DNA from: JBBTXL01 sp038062295
GTDB taxonomy: Bacteria > Patescibacteriota > Minisyncoccia > GWC2-36-17 > WO2-46-25
Reading direction: 5' to 3'
Length of the DNA: 19,659 nucleotides
Assembly (NCBI GenBank): GCA_038062295.1
Contig: JBBTXL010000009.1
Span: forward strand, 1-19,659
The position numbers and the translations under genes were made by a program. Shown here piece after piece: positions 5,647 through 12,589 of the stretch (positions are counted from its first letter, which is position 1; each line of letters begins with the position of its first letter). Under the pieces are notes generated by a model. The model was not told the DNA's origin, made no database searches, and was given only the letters and a program-made list of their open reading frames with translations.

Positions 5647-7733
5647 ATATCCAGGTTCTTCACATTTTTTGCGTGCGTCTGGATAAAGCGCTTACGCGGC
5701 AATACATCCGCACCCATCAAAACCTCAAATATTGTGTCGGCCTCCTGCACGTCCGCAATGGTTACCTGCTTCATCACGCGATGTGCAGGGTCCATGGTGG
5801 TCGCCCACAGCTGATCGGGGTTCATCTCACCCAACCCTTTGTAGCGCTGAATGGAAACGCCTTTCACTTTTTCTTCGCCTTCCGTCGTCTCTCCTTCTCC
5901 TCCTCCTTCCTCTTTTTTCGGTTTCTTATCTTTCCCGTCTTTCGCGGAGGTCTTTTGTTTTTCGCTCTTTGCTTTCTGAAAGTCGGCAACGATGCCTTCT
6001 TTTTGCAAATCGCTATACGCATAGTGTACCTCTTTGCCGCTTTGCAATCTATAGAGCGGTGGCTGTGCAATGTACACGTACCCTTTATTGATAAGCTCCT
6101 GGAAGTAACGATACAGGAGCGTCAGCAACAGCGTGCGGATGTGTGCGCCGTCCACATCGGCATCCGTCATAATAATGATACGGTGATAACGAAGCTTCGC
6201 GATGTCAAACTCATCAGCGATCGCGGTCCCCAGCGCAATAATAAGCGCTTTGATCTCCGTGGAAGTAAGAATGCGGTCAAGCCGGGCACGCTCGATGTTC
6301 AAGATCTTCCCGCGCAGCGGCAAGATGGCCTGAAATCGGCGATCACGCCCCTGCTTTGCCGAGCCGCCTGCGGAATCACCCTCCACAATATACAACTCCG
6401 TTTCCTCCGGATCGCGCGACGAACAGTCGGCAAGTTTCCCCGGCAGGGTAAGCCCGTCGAGAATTCCCTTGCGCAATACCGTTTCGCGCGCGGCTTTTGC
6501 CGCCTTGCGCGCCTTTTGTGAAAGGATGCACCGTTCGATGATGCGCCGCGCATCCTGGGGGTGTTCCTCCAAAAAATCGGAGAGTGCCGCGCCGACAACC
6601 GCCTCTGTCGCTGTGCGTCCTTCCTGCGAACCGAGCTTTGCTTTGGTCTGTCCCTCAAACTGCGGCTCGCGGATCTTCACGGAAATGATCGCTGTCAGCC
6701 CTTCGCGCACATCATCGCCGGAAAGGTTTTCTTCAGCGTCCTTTAAAAAGCTATTTTTTCTGGCGTAATCGTTGAGTACCCGCGTGAGCGCCGCGCGAAA
6801 CCCCGTTAAGTGCGTACCGCCCTCAGGCGTATGGATCGTGTTGGCAAAGCTCATCTCGCGGCTTGCGATATCGGTAATGTACTGGAGTGCCACTTCCACC
6901 TCGGTCCCCTCATGCACTTTTTCCGTATAAAACACCGTGTCGTGCAGCGCCTCTTCGCTTCTGTTCAGATACTGAACGAGTGATAGTATGCCGCCCTCAA
7001 AGTAGAATGAATACGACGGTACCGGCAATGCAAGTTCGTCCAGATAGAACACATCCGTATGAATGGCACCCTGGTAGTCGCGCGCGTCAATGATACGAAT
7101 ACGCATCTTTTTAACAAGGTATGCCTGCTGGCGGTGATGGTCTTTTATCCTTTCAAAATCGAATGCGGTGGCAGAAAAAATCTCGGGATCCGCGGTAAAC
7201 GTAATAATGGTTCCGTGGTGTTTGGAAGGTCCGATTCTCTTCACTTTTGCCTTGGGCTTACCCCGCTCATACTCCTGCACATGCCTGCCGCCTTCTTGAT
7301 GCACCTCGGCGCGCAACCATGTGCATAGTGCATTTACAACTGACGCGCCAACACCGTGCAGTCCACCCGCTATTTTATACGAATCGCCGCCAAATTTCCC
7401 ACCCGCATGAAGCGTCGTCAACGCCGTTTCAAGGGCTGAAACCTTCGTTTTGGGGTGAATCCCCACCGGAATGCCGCGGCCATCGTCCGCCACCCGCACC
7501 ACATTGTCCGGCAGAAGCGCCACCTCTATTTCAGTCGCAAAACCGGCCATCGCTTCGTCCCGCGAATTGTCAAAAATCTCCCATACCAGGTGGTGGAGAC
7601 CGTCCACCCCCGTGGAACCGATATACATGCCGGGGCGTTTCCGCACCGGTTCAAGCCCCTCCAATACATAAATATCCTCGGCTGAATAGCGAGGATTTGT
7701 GGCTGTTTTTGCTTCCTTTTTCTCGGGTGCCAT
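5643..7733 (-). CDS. gyrB: DNA gyrase subunit B (type IIA topoisomerase ATPase subunit)
   Basis: GyrB provides the ATPase that powers negative supercoiling with GyrA. The 696-residue protein shows the GHKL ATP site (EIFDNSRDEAMAG at 52-64 with E52 and N56; DDGRGIP at 83-89; GGLHGVGASVVNAL at 123-136). The transducer region carries the QTKAKLGS loop (362-369). The TOPRIM domain has EGDSAGGSAKQGRDR from 451 and the metal-binding DADVDG at 524-529; the C-terminal block is QRYKGLGEMNP at 629-639. A Lys/Glu/Gly-rich insert of about 40 residues (586-627) precedes that last motif. ParE is the alternative, but with no second paralogue here GyrB is the default. The ATG lies 8 nt after a near-consensus -10 box and lacks an SD, so the mRNA may be leaderless. 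gyrA is not in the window. Confidence 0.93.
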   Translation of the reverse strand: MAPEKKEAKTATNPRYSAEDIYVLEGLEPVRKRPGMYIGSTGVDGLHHLVWEIFDNSRDEAMAGFATEIEVALLPDNVVRVADDGRGIPVGIHPKTKVSALETALTTLHAGGKFGGDSYKIAGGLHGVGASVVNALCTWLRAEVHQEGGRHVQEYERGKPKAKVKRIGPSKHHGTIITFTADPEIFSATAFDFERIKDHHRQQAYLVKKMRIRIIDARDYQGAIHTDVFYLDELALPVPSYSFYFEGGILSLVQYLNRSEEALHDTVFYTEKVHEGTEVEVALQYITDIASREMSFANTIHTPEGGTHLTGFRAALTRVLNDYARKNSFLKDAEENLSGDDVREGLTAIISVKIREPQFEGQTKAKLGSQEGRTATEAVVGAALSDFLEEHPQDARRIIERCILSQKARKAAKAARETVLRKGILDGLTLPGKLADCSSRDPEETELYIVEGDSAGGSAKQGRDRRFQAILPLRGKILNIERARLDRILTSTEIKALIIALGTAIADEFDIAKLRYHRIIIMTDADVDGAHIRTLLLTLLYRYFQELINKGYVYIAQPPLYRLQSGKEVHYAYSDLQKEGIVADFQKAKSEKQKTSAKDGKDKKPKKEEGGGEGETTEGEEKVKGVSIQRYKGLGEMNPDQLWATTMDPAHRVMKQVTIADVQEADTIFEVLMGADVLPRKRFIQTHAKNVKNLDI

Positions 7734-7741
7734 ATGGTCTT

Positions 7742-7770
7742 ATTCTATCAAATTCAACACCCGCTGTCTA
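7742..7770 (-). promoter_or_regulatory. gyrB: gyrB promoter, predicted leaderless
   Basis: TAGACA (7770-7765) and TAGAAT (7747-7742) are separated by exactly 17 nt on the minus strand, each differing from consensus by one base. The expected transcription start (about 7735) is within 1-3 nt of the gyrB ATG at 7733, so the transcript would have essentially no leader. Confidence 0.7.
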
Positions 7771-7820
7771 TACCATTTTTTCCGCAGAAAAGTGCTGAAA
7801 AACCTATTATCCATGCGCGA

Positions 7821-7848
7821 TTTCGGGAAGTGTAAACACTTCCCGAAA
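7821..7848. promoter_or_regulatory. Perfect palindrome between pheT and gyrB
   Basis: TTTCGGGAAGTGT, two central A residues, then its exact reverse complement: 13-bp arms, 28 nt in total. It sits 50 nt upstream of the gyrB -35 box and 75 nt beyond the pheT stop. It lacks a T-run on either strand, so it is not a standard intrinsic terminator. It may be a dimeric repressor or activator site or an RNA-stabilising 3' hairpin of the pheT message; which one cannot be told from sequence. Confidence 0.6.
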
Positions 7849-7923
7849 AGCCAATAAAACCGCACCAATAAAGACTGCCCGGAACGGTTATACGCCTCGG
7901 GCGGAAAGTTCGTATAGAGCCCT

Positions 7924-9987
7924 TCAGCTCCGCACTTCAAAGCCCTGCTCCGAGAGGGCGCTCACAATGCGCGCATACACCGCATCCACTTCCTTGTCGG
8001 TCAGCGTGCGTTCGTTGGATTGAAATATGAGATGGAATGCAAGACTCTTCCGGTCGGCTTCCAGATGCTCACCCTCATAGATATCAAAAAGGTCACTGTC
8101 GTATAACAGCTCGCCGCCTGCATTCTCAATAACTCCTTGCGCTTCATCGATCCGTGTGTCGGCGAGCACCAGCACCGCTATATCGCGCTCCACCGCCGGG
8201 AACTTACTGATGGGGGCGTACGCCGATCGTTCTTGCGCACGCTCGGCAAGCGCCGCCACGCGAATGCCGAAAAACGCGATGCGTCCCGATATGCCAAGCG
8301 CACGCGCAATAGAGGACGAGAGTTCCGCCACGCGCCCGATGGTCATATCTCCGCACTTCAGCTCAGCCGCGCGCGCCGGATGCCAGAATGGTTCACTGAC
8401 AAAAGGATCGTGTTCATGAAAGCTGTATGAAACGTCCTCAATGCCCAGTTTCTCAAGTAGCATTTCCACCGCGCCCTTTTCTTCATAAAATGCCATGCCT
8501 TTTTGGTGCGCCTCGGCATCTTCCGGCAACGCAACAACCCCCGCGATCACCGTTTCTTCCTGAACCTTTTTCCTGGCGGCTACACAAAATATATTCCCCA
8601 CTTCAAACATCCTTACTTCCCGCATGCGGCGCAGGTTTGCCGCAGCGTGCTGCAACAACTTTGGAAGAAGCGACGGCCGCAGATATTTTTGGTCCTGCGA
8701 AAACGGCTTTTGAACCGACACCAGCTTCTCACGAAGGTAGTGAAACAGCGCAACATCCGCTTCACCGATGAATGACCGCGTGTACGCTTCTGTCATCCCC
8801 ATGCCTGCCGCTATCCGCTTTATTTTTTCGGAAACGGAATATACCGCATCTTCGTGTGCCGGCAAAAGAATGTTGCGCGGTAATACGGCAAAAATATCCT
8901 CAAGGCCGTAGAGCCGCCCTATCTCTTCGGCGATATCCGCGTCATGCGAAACATCAAGCCGGTGGGATGGAACAGTTGCCTGATACCCTTTCGCCGTTTT
9001 TTTCACCACAAAACCGAGCCGTTCCAGGATCGCGCGCATCTCGCGTCCCGGAATATTTACTCCCAGCAGCCGATTAACACCTTCCTCGGTAAAAAATACG
9101 CGCCGTGGACCGAACGAGAGCGCTCCAGTAGACACCACGCCCCGCGCAACTTCCCCGCCCGCGACCGCCAGAACCAGTTCCGCTCCATGGTCAAGCGCGC
9201 GCGCCGCAATACTCTGCGGAACGCCGTTTTCAAACCGTACCGACGCGTCGGTGCGCAGCCCCAACCGCCGCGCCGTTGCGCGCACGGCAGACGAGTCAAA
9301 CGAAGCACACTCCAGAACAATATCTTTTGTTTTTGTAGTGACCTCCGCTTTCATGCCACCCTTCACGCCACCGATGGCAAGCGCACCCACGGTATCAGCA
9401 ATAACGCAATCCGCTGGCGAGAGTTCATATGTTTCCCCGCCCAGCACCGTGACTTTTTCTCCCTTCTTTGCCGCGCGCACAACAATGGCATCGCCGGAGA
9501 TTTTCGCACAGTCGAACGCGTGCAACGGCTGCCCCGTTGCAAACATAACAAAATTGGTCGCGTCCACAATATTATTCACCGAACGTTGCCCGAGCGCTTC
9601 CAGCTTCTCTCTAAGCCACTTCGGGGAGGGCCCAACCTTCACACCGGTCACCACCCGCGCGCCGTACCACGCGCACAGCTTTGACGCCGTAATGGTCACG
9701 GAAACCAGATCGCTCGCTTTGCTTTTCTTGCTCTCTTTCAAAAGTTCGGGTTCATAGGGCGCAAAGGAACACTCGGTAAGCGCCGCCGCCTCCCGTGCGA
9801 CACCCTCGTGCGACAAACAGTCATGCGCGCGGTTGGGCAGTACGGCAATGTCAAAAATGGAATCCGTACCGAACTTCTCAACCGATTCAACCTCAAACGC
9901 GTACTTCGTAAAAAGCTCCCGAAGCCGTTCGGGTTGGGGCAGTGTTCCGGTCACATATTCTTTCAGCCAGTGATACGATACTTTCAT
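7924..9987 (-). CDS. pheT: Phenylalanine-tRNA ligase beta subunit, short form lacking the OB tRNA-binding domain
   Basis: PheT pairs with PheS to charge tRNA(Phe), and its B3/B4 region normally edits mis-charged Tyr. The 687-residue protein starts like the family (KVSYHWLKEYV at 2-12). It then passes from about residue 38 directly to FDIAVLPNRAHDCLSHEGVARE, omitting the roughly 110-residue EMAPII/OB-fold insertion present in the usual 800-residue enzyme. The B3/B4 editing region is present (NNIVDATNFVMFATGQPLHAFD near 137-158), as is B5 and its RLDVSHDADIAEEIGRLYG metal-binding stretch. The catalytic-like domain has YTRSFIG, and the C-terminal anticodon-binding FDX-ACB domain begins near SKFPAVERDIAVLV. 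The start is 1 nt after the pheS stop. Confidence 0.95.
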   Translation of the reverse strand: MKVSYHWLKEYVTGTLPQPERLRELFTKYAFEVESVEKFGTDSIFDIAVLPNRAHDCLSHEGVAREAAALTECSFAPYEPELLKESKKSKASDLVSVTITASKLCAWYGARVVTGVKVGPSPKWLREKLEALGQRSVNNIVDATNFVMFATGQPLHAFDCAKISGDAIVVRAAKKGEKVTVLGGETYELSPADCVIADTVGALAIGGVKGGMKAEVTTKTKDIVLECASFDSSAVRATARRLGLRTDASVRFENGVPQSIAARALDHGAELVLAVAGGEVARGVVSTGALSFGPRRVFFTEEGVNRLLGVNIPGREMRAILERLGFVVKKTAKGYQATVPSHRLDVSHDADIAEEIGRLYGLEDIFAVLPRNILLPAHEDAVYSVSEKIKRIAAGMGMTEAYTRSFIGEADVALFHYLREKLVSVQKPFSQDQKYLRPSLLPKLLQHAAANLRRMREVRMFEVGNIFCVAARKKVQEETVIAGVVALPEDAEAHQKGMAFYEEKGAVEMLLEKLGIEDVSYSFHEHDPFVSEPFWHPARAAELKCGDMTIGRVAELSSSIARALGISGRIAFFGIRVAALAERAQERSAYAPISKFPAVERDIAVLVLADTRIDEAQGVIENAGGELLYDSDLFDIYEGEHLEADRKSLAFHLIFQSNERTLTDKEVDAVYARIVSALSEQGFEVRS

Positions 9988-9988
9988 A

Positions 9989-11020
9989 TCAGAATTGTTT
10001 CAAAAATCGCATATCCGCGTCATAGAACAACCGGACGTCATCAACGCCGTACTTGATCATGGCGATGCGGTCAAGCCCGGCGCCGAACGCAAAACCGCGC
10101 CACCGCCGCGGGTCGATACCGACCGCCTCAAACACCGCCTGATGCACCATGCCGGCACCCATCACCTCGATCCATCCCGTCCGTTTGCAGATCGCGCATC
10201 CTTTGCCGTTGCATTTAAAACACGAAATATCAACCTCCACGCCGGGTTCAACGAATGGAAAATAGCTGGGGCGGAACCGGATACGAATATCTTCGTCATC
10301 AAGCAGCAGCCGAAAAAACACGCCAAGCACCGCCTTCAGATTTGCCAGCGACACATCCTCGTCCACCATCAGCCCTTCCAGCTGATAAAACTGCGTTTCG
10401 TGCGTAGCATCCGTCGCCTCATTGCGAAATACGCGCCCGGGAACGATCACCCGCAAGGGTGGCTTATGCTGCTCCATATAGTGGATCTGCACGGAACTCG
10501 TTTGCGTGCGCAGCAAAAGTCCCGGCACGTCCAGCCAGAAGGTATCCTGCATGTCGCGCGCGGGGTGGTCCTTGGGAACATTGAGCGCATCAAAATTATA
10601 AAACTCGGTTTCTACCTCCGGCCCTTGCGCCACCGTAAACCCCATGCCGGAAAAAATATCAACCGCCTTTTCAATAAGCTGGGTGAGCGGATGTAAATGC
10701 CCTTTGGGCAGGCGTGTGCCGGGAGCGCTCACGTCGATTTTTTCCCGCGCGATGCGCTTGAGCGCGTTGTTGTCAACCAGTTCGCGTACCCGTGCGGAAA
10801 GCGCCGCTTCAAACCGCTGCCGAAACGCGTTTGCCGCCGGACCAACCGCTTTACGCTCCGCTTCCGGCAAGTCCTTCAGAGATTTCAAAGCTTTTGTGAG
10901 CGTGCCACTCTGGCGCCCGAGATATTTGAGCCGCACGCGTTCAAGCGCGACGGCATCCGCCGCGTTTCGTATCTCGGTTTCGGACGCCTGTTCCAATTGC
11001 TTGAGAGATTGAATATTCAT
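9989..11020 (-). CDS. pheS: Phenylalanine-tRNA ligase alpha subunit
   Basis: PheS carries the class II catalytic site that activates phenylalanine and transfers it to tRNA(Phe) as an (alpha-beta)2 enzyme. Starting at MNIQSLKQLEQ gives 343 residues, the family norm; the longer in-frame extension overlaps the preceding gene in another frame and is discarded. An N-terminal coiled coil (about 1-85) is followed by the catalytic domain. Its marks are GFTVAQGPEVETEFYNFDALN, HPARDMQDTFW, the Thr-Gln/Val-His segment TSSVQIHYME, the motif 2 region VFRNEATDATHETQFYQLEG, and the motif 3 region FGAGLDRIAMIKYG near the C-terminus. A Cys cluster (CFKCNGKGCAICKRTGW) resembles the zinc-binding loop of many bacterial PheS. 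It begins 11 nt after the small membrane-protein gene and runs into pheT. Confidence 0.96.
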   Translation of the reverse strand: MNIQSLKQLEQASETEIRNAADAVALERVRLKYLGRQSGTLTKALKSLKDLPEAERKAVGPAANAFRQRFEAALSARVRELVDNNALKRIAREKIDVSAPGTRLPKGHLHPLTQLIEKAVDIFSGMGFTVAQGPEVETEFYNFDALNVPKDHPARDMQDTFWLDVPGLLLRTQTSSVQIHYMEQHKPPLRVIVPGRVFRNEATDATHETQFYQLEGLMVDEDVSLANLKAVLGVFFRLLLDDEDIRIRFRPSYFPFVEPGVEVDISCFKCNGKGCAICKRTGWIEVMGAGMVHQAVFEAVGIDPRRWRGFAFGAGLDRIAMIKYGVDDVRLFYDADMRFLKQF

Positions 11021-11031
11021 TGAAATACGTT

Positions 11032-11400
11032 CTATCGTTTTTTTCCAAAAAGCATCGCATACTCCGCAAATGCAGCAAGCGCGGCGAGCGAAACGACGGT
11101 ATACCACGAGAGAGAGCGCATCTGGGACAGAAACAGCGCCACCACAATACACAGCGCCGCAAGTGAAGCGTGGCGGGCAAGCGCCGCGCGGGCGCTTGTC
11201 GAACCCCCTCGTCCCCGCCGCATAAATACAAAATACCACCCAACGATGATCATGCTCCACGCAGCGCCAAACGCGCTTGCGTAAAACGCGAGAAACCCGC
11301 TCACGCTCAAGTACCGCGGGTCGGTCAACAACAAAAAAAAGGCCAAGGAGCACAGCGAGGCCAACAGCACAAAAAACACAAAAAATCCCCGCAATCCCAT
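11032..11400 (-). CDS. Small four-helix membrane protein of unknown function
   Basis: I do not recognise a family. The 122-residue product has four predicted transmembrane helices: about 5-27, 33-60 (with GWYFVFM at its end), 75-92 and 97-114. A positively charged loop (RRGRGGSTSARAAL) after helix 2 should stay in the cytoplasm, and the C-terminus is basic (FGKKR). It lies 39 nt after doxX and 11 nt before pheS, so it is probably co-transcribed with both. Codon and base use look like the neighbours. The real frame is supported by the continuous hydrophobic pattern and tight spacing; the overlapping extension of the pheS frame has no such pattern. Confidence 0.65.
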   Translation of the reverse strand: MGLRGFFVFFVLLASLCSLAFFLLLTDPRYLSVSGFLAFYASAFGAAWSMIIVGWYFVFMRRGRGGSTSARAALARHASLAALCIVVALFLSQMRSLSWYTVVSLAALAAFAEYAMLFGKKR

Positions 11401-11439
11401 GGGGGTATGGTAGCCGATTTGAGCGCAAAAATCAATGAA

Positions 11440-11949
11440 TCAAACCGCTTGTCGTCTGCGGTTCAGGTAGTACTTCACGGCGCCGTCAACGCCGTACCGG
11501 CCGGCAATGCGCCAGGCGGCCAACAACAATACGGCAAGCAACAGCCAGGTTGGGTTGACGCTTACCGTCCCCGCCCACAAAAAGTTCATGTTCAGAAACG
11601 CGCCGAAAAACGCCGCCCACACCGTCAATGCACCAAAAAATAACCCAAGTCCAATAAAAAGTTCGCCGAACGCGACCATATAGGAAAATGTCGTTGCGTA
11701 CGGGAGCGCAACATGCTCAACAAACCACGCGTACCACCACGAAACATCAGGGTGTGCGCCACCCGTCTTTTGCAACGCGCCCATCAAAAACCCTTTCACC
11801 CCCGCACCGGCATTCGCGCCGACCCACGCGGGGTTTATAACTTTCTCCCACCCCGCCCAAAACCACTCCCAGCCAAGATACACTCGCGCCACGAGCCACA
11901 CCGCCGCCATGCGGATATCGGAGAACAAAAATACGAGAACGCGTTCCAT
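11440..11949 (-). CDS. DoxX family membrane protein
   Basis: The 169-residue product (start MERVLVFLF) resembles the DoxX/TQO small-subunit family of four-helix membrane proteins. The first helix has the typical ARVYLGWEWFWAGWEKV pattern, then an extracytoplasmic loop (NPAWVGANAGAGVKGFLMGA), YMVAFGELFIGLGLFFGAL, an aromatic helix with FLNMNFLWAG, and a last helix ending in a basic tail (LNRRRQAV). DoxX-like proteins are linked to quinone- or thiol-dependent redox in membranes, but the role in CPR is unknown. An in-frame GTG at 11964 is upstream but coincides with the TATAAT box, so the ATG at 11949 is preferred; that makes the transcript leaderless. It heads the apparent doxX-membrane protein-pheS-pheT unit. 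Confidence 0.82.
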   Translation of the reverse strand: MERVLVFLFSDIRMAAVWLVARVYLGWEWFWAGWEKVINPAWVGANAGAGVKGFLMGALQKTGGAHPDVSWWYAWFVEHVALPYATTFSYMVAFGELFIGLGLFFGALTVWAAFFGAFLNMNFLWAGTVSVNPTWLLLAVLLLAAWRIAGRYGVDGAVKYYLNRRRQAV

Positions 11950-11955
11950 GCACTT

Positions 11956-11985
11956 ATTATACACTACTTACGAAAAAGCGAACAA
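11956..11985 (-). promoter_or_regulatory. Promoter of the doxX-pheST unit, predicted leaderless
   Basis: A perfect TATAAT (11961-11956) lies 6 nt upstream of the doxX ATG (11949). A partial -35, TTGTTC (11985-11980), is 18 nt away. The expected start falls at or next to the A of the ATG. The -35 region directly abuts the 3' end of tRNA-Asp (11990). Confidence 0.6.
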
Positions 11986-11989
11986 AAGG

Positions 11990-12064
11990 CGGGCGCGACC
12001 GGATTTGAACCGGCGGTCTTCTCCGTGACAGGGAGACGTGTTAACCGGGCTACACCACGCGCCC
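11990..12064 (-). tRNA. tRNA-Asp (anticodon GTC)
   Basis: The minus strand reads acceptor GGGCGCG/CGCGCCC, D-arm with GGTT, anticodon loop CTGTCAC (GTC), T-arm GCCGG-TTCAAAT-CCGGT and discriminator G, as expected for Asp. CCA is not encoded: the next bases are CCT. It is the last tRNA of the island and lies just upstream of the doxX promoter. Confidence 0.96.
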
Positions 12065-12069
12065 AAAAA

Positions 12070-12152
12070 ATTTTGATTCCCTTGTCGGTCACCTTAGACG
12101 ACCTCGCTCGGGACAGTTGATTTTATGAATCCCTCATTACAACTTCTCGGGA
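12070..12152. repeat. Two related direct-repeat stem-loop units between tRNA genes
   Basis: Unit 12120-12152 and unit 12070-12113 both run, on the plus strand, from ATTTT(AT)GA(A)TCCCT to CTCGGGA, with different interiors. Each can pair TCCC with GGGA as a hairpin. The unit nearer tRNA-Asp has a longer interior with its own GGTC/GACC pairing and is followed on the minus strand by T6 just before the tRNA. They may be processing or termination hairpins, or degenerate copies of a small repeat. Confidence 0.4.
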
Positions 12153-12166
12153 TGGTAAAATCTAAC

Positions 12167-12241
12167 TGGTACCAGGGGTGGGGATCGAACCCACAACCTT
12201 GGCCTTATGAAAGCCCTGCTCCGCCATTGAGCTACCCTGGC
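12167..12241 (-). tRNA. tRNA with CAT anticodon (elongator Met, possibly Ile2)
   Basis: Acceptor GCCAGGG/CCCTGGT (G1-U72 wobble), D-stem GCTC/GAGC, anticodon loop TTCATAA, T-arm GTGGG-TTCGATC-CCCAC, discriminator A and encoded CCA (12167-12169). The anticodon stem GGGCT/GGCCA has only three Watson-Crick pairs, a U31-G39 wobble and a G27-A43 mismatch. A CAT anticodon fits elongator Met, or Ile2 if C34 is converted to lysidine; the sequence alone does not decide. Its first 10 nt overlap the 3' end of the GIY-YIG gene. Confidence 0.88.
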
Positions 12242-12489
12242 ATTGATTGTGTACGTCGTATCAGAGTTTCTTTCTTTTCTCTACGCCAACCTTTAACTTG
12301 TCGCTCTCGTTTTAAGGCTTCACTTTTCGTTCTGTACTCTTCTATGTGTACAATCCGCACCGGTTTGCGCATACGAGTGTACCGCGCCCCCTTTCCTTGT
12401 GCATGCTGGGAAAATCGTGTCTTGTAGTCAGTACTTATGCCTGTATATAAACTTCCGTCATCACACCGTATTAAGTATACAAAAAACAT
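12232..12489 (-). CDS. GIY-YIG nuclease family protein (URI/YhbQ-like)
   Basis: The 85-residue single-domain protein has the GIY-YIG core: VYLIRCDDGSLYTGISTD (4-21, with Y5 and the Y15-T-G17 strand), conserved R25 in the helix TRFSQHAQGKGARYTRM, and E62 in ALKRERQVKGW. These match the YhbQ/URI family of small single-domain GIY-YIG proteins, whose cellular role is unclear. The GIY-YIG fold is a metal-dependent phosphodiesterase and is often associated with mobile DNA. The gene is sandwiched between two tRNAs. Its last codons (Pro-Gly-stop) are read from the first bases of the CAT tRNA, and its 5' side abuts a palindromic element next to tRNA-fMet. The start at 12489 is the only ATG that includes the first strand; no SD is seen. 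Confidence 0.88.
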   Translation of the reverse strand: MFFVYLIRCDDGSLYTGISTDYKTRFSQHAQGKGARYTRMRKPVRIVHIEEYRTKSEALKRERQVKGWRREKKETLIRRTQSMPG

Positions 12490-12499
12490 AATGAGTGTA

Positions 12500-12589
12500 C
12501 TTCGACTCGCTATGCTCGCTCAGCACCATTCGCCGCGCTCGTAGCTTGCCATGAGCAAGCCCGAGCACAGCGAGGGCGCGTCGAATGGT
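12500..12589. repeat. Complex palindromic element between tRNA-fMet and the GIY-YIG gene
   Basis: Three nested inverted repeats are visible. (1) TTCGAC 12501-12506 with GTCGAA 12580-12585, extended by CTCGCTATGCTCG (12506-12518) against 12562-12574 with one mismatch. (2) 12525-12538 against 12576-12589, 13 of 14 matching; this arm includes the CCA end of tRNA-fMet. (3) GCTTGC 12544-12549 with GCAAGC 12555-12560 around a 5-nt loop. Folds 1 and 2 share 12576-12585 and are mutually exclusive. The architecture recalls REP/MITE-like palindromic units. Copy number cannot be judged from this window. Confidence 0.6.

Noticed and set aside
7877..7902. GCCCG...CGGGC inverted repeat downstream of pheT
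   Set aside because: The 5-bp stem with a 16-nt loop and weak downstream T content is too poor to call a terminator.
7740..7940. 66-codon open frame between pheT and gyrB
   Set aside because: It overlaps the pheT 3' end, spans the palindrome and the gyrB promoter, and has no domain or start signal.
11950..11964. GTG at 11964 as the doxX start
   Set aside because: It would place the start codon upstream of the TATAAT box, which would then be coding; the ATG at 11949 fits both the family N-terminus and the promoter.
12167..12241. Reading the CAT tRNA as a Glu (TTC) or TCA suppressor tRNA
   Set aside because: Shifting the anticodon loop by one or two bases to give TTC or TCA destroys the anticodon stem pairing; only the CAT register pairs and keeps U33 and A37.
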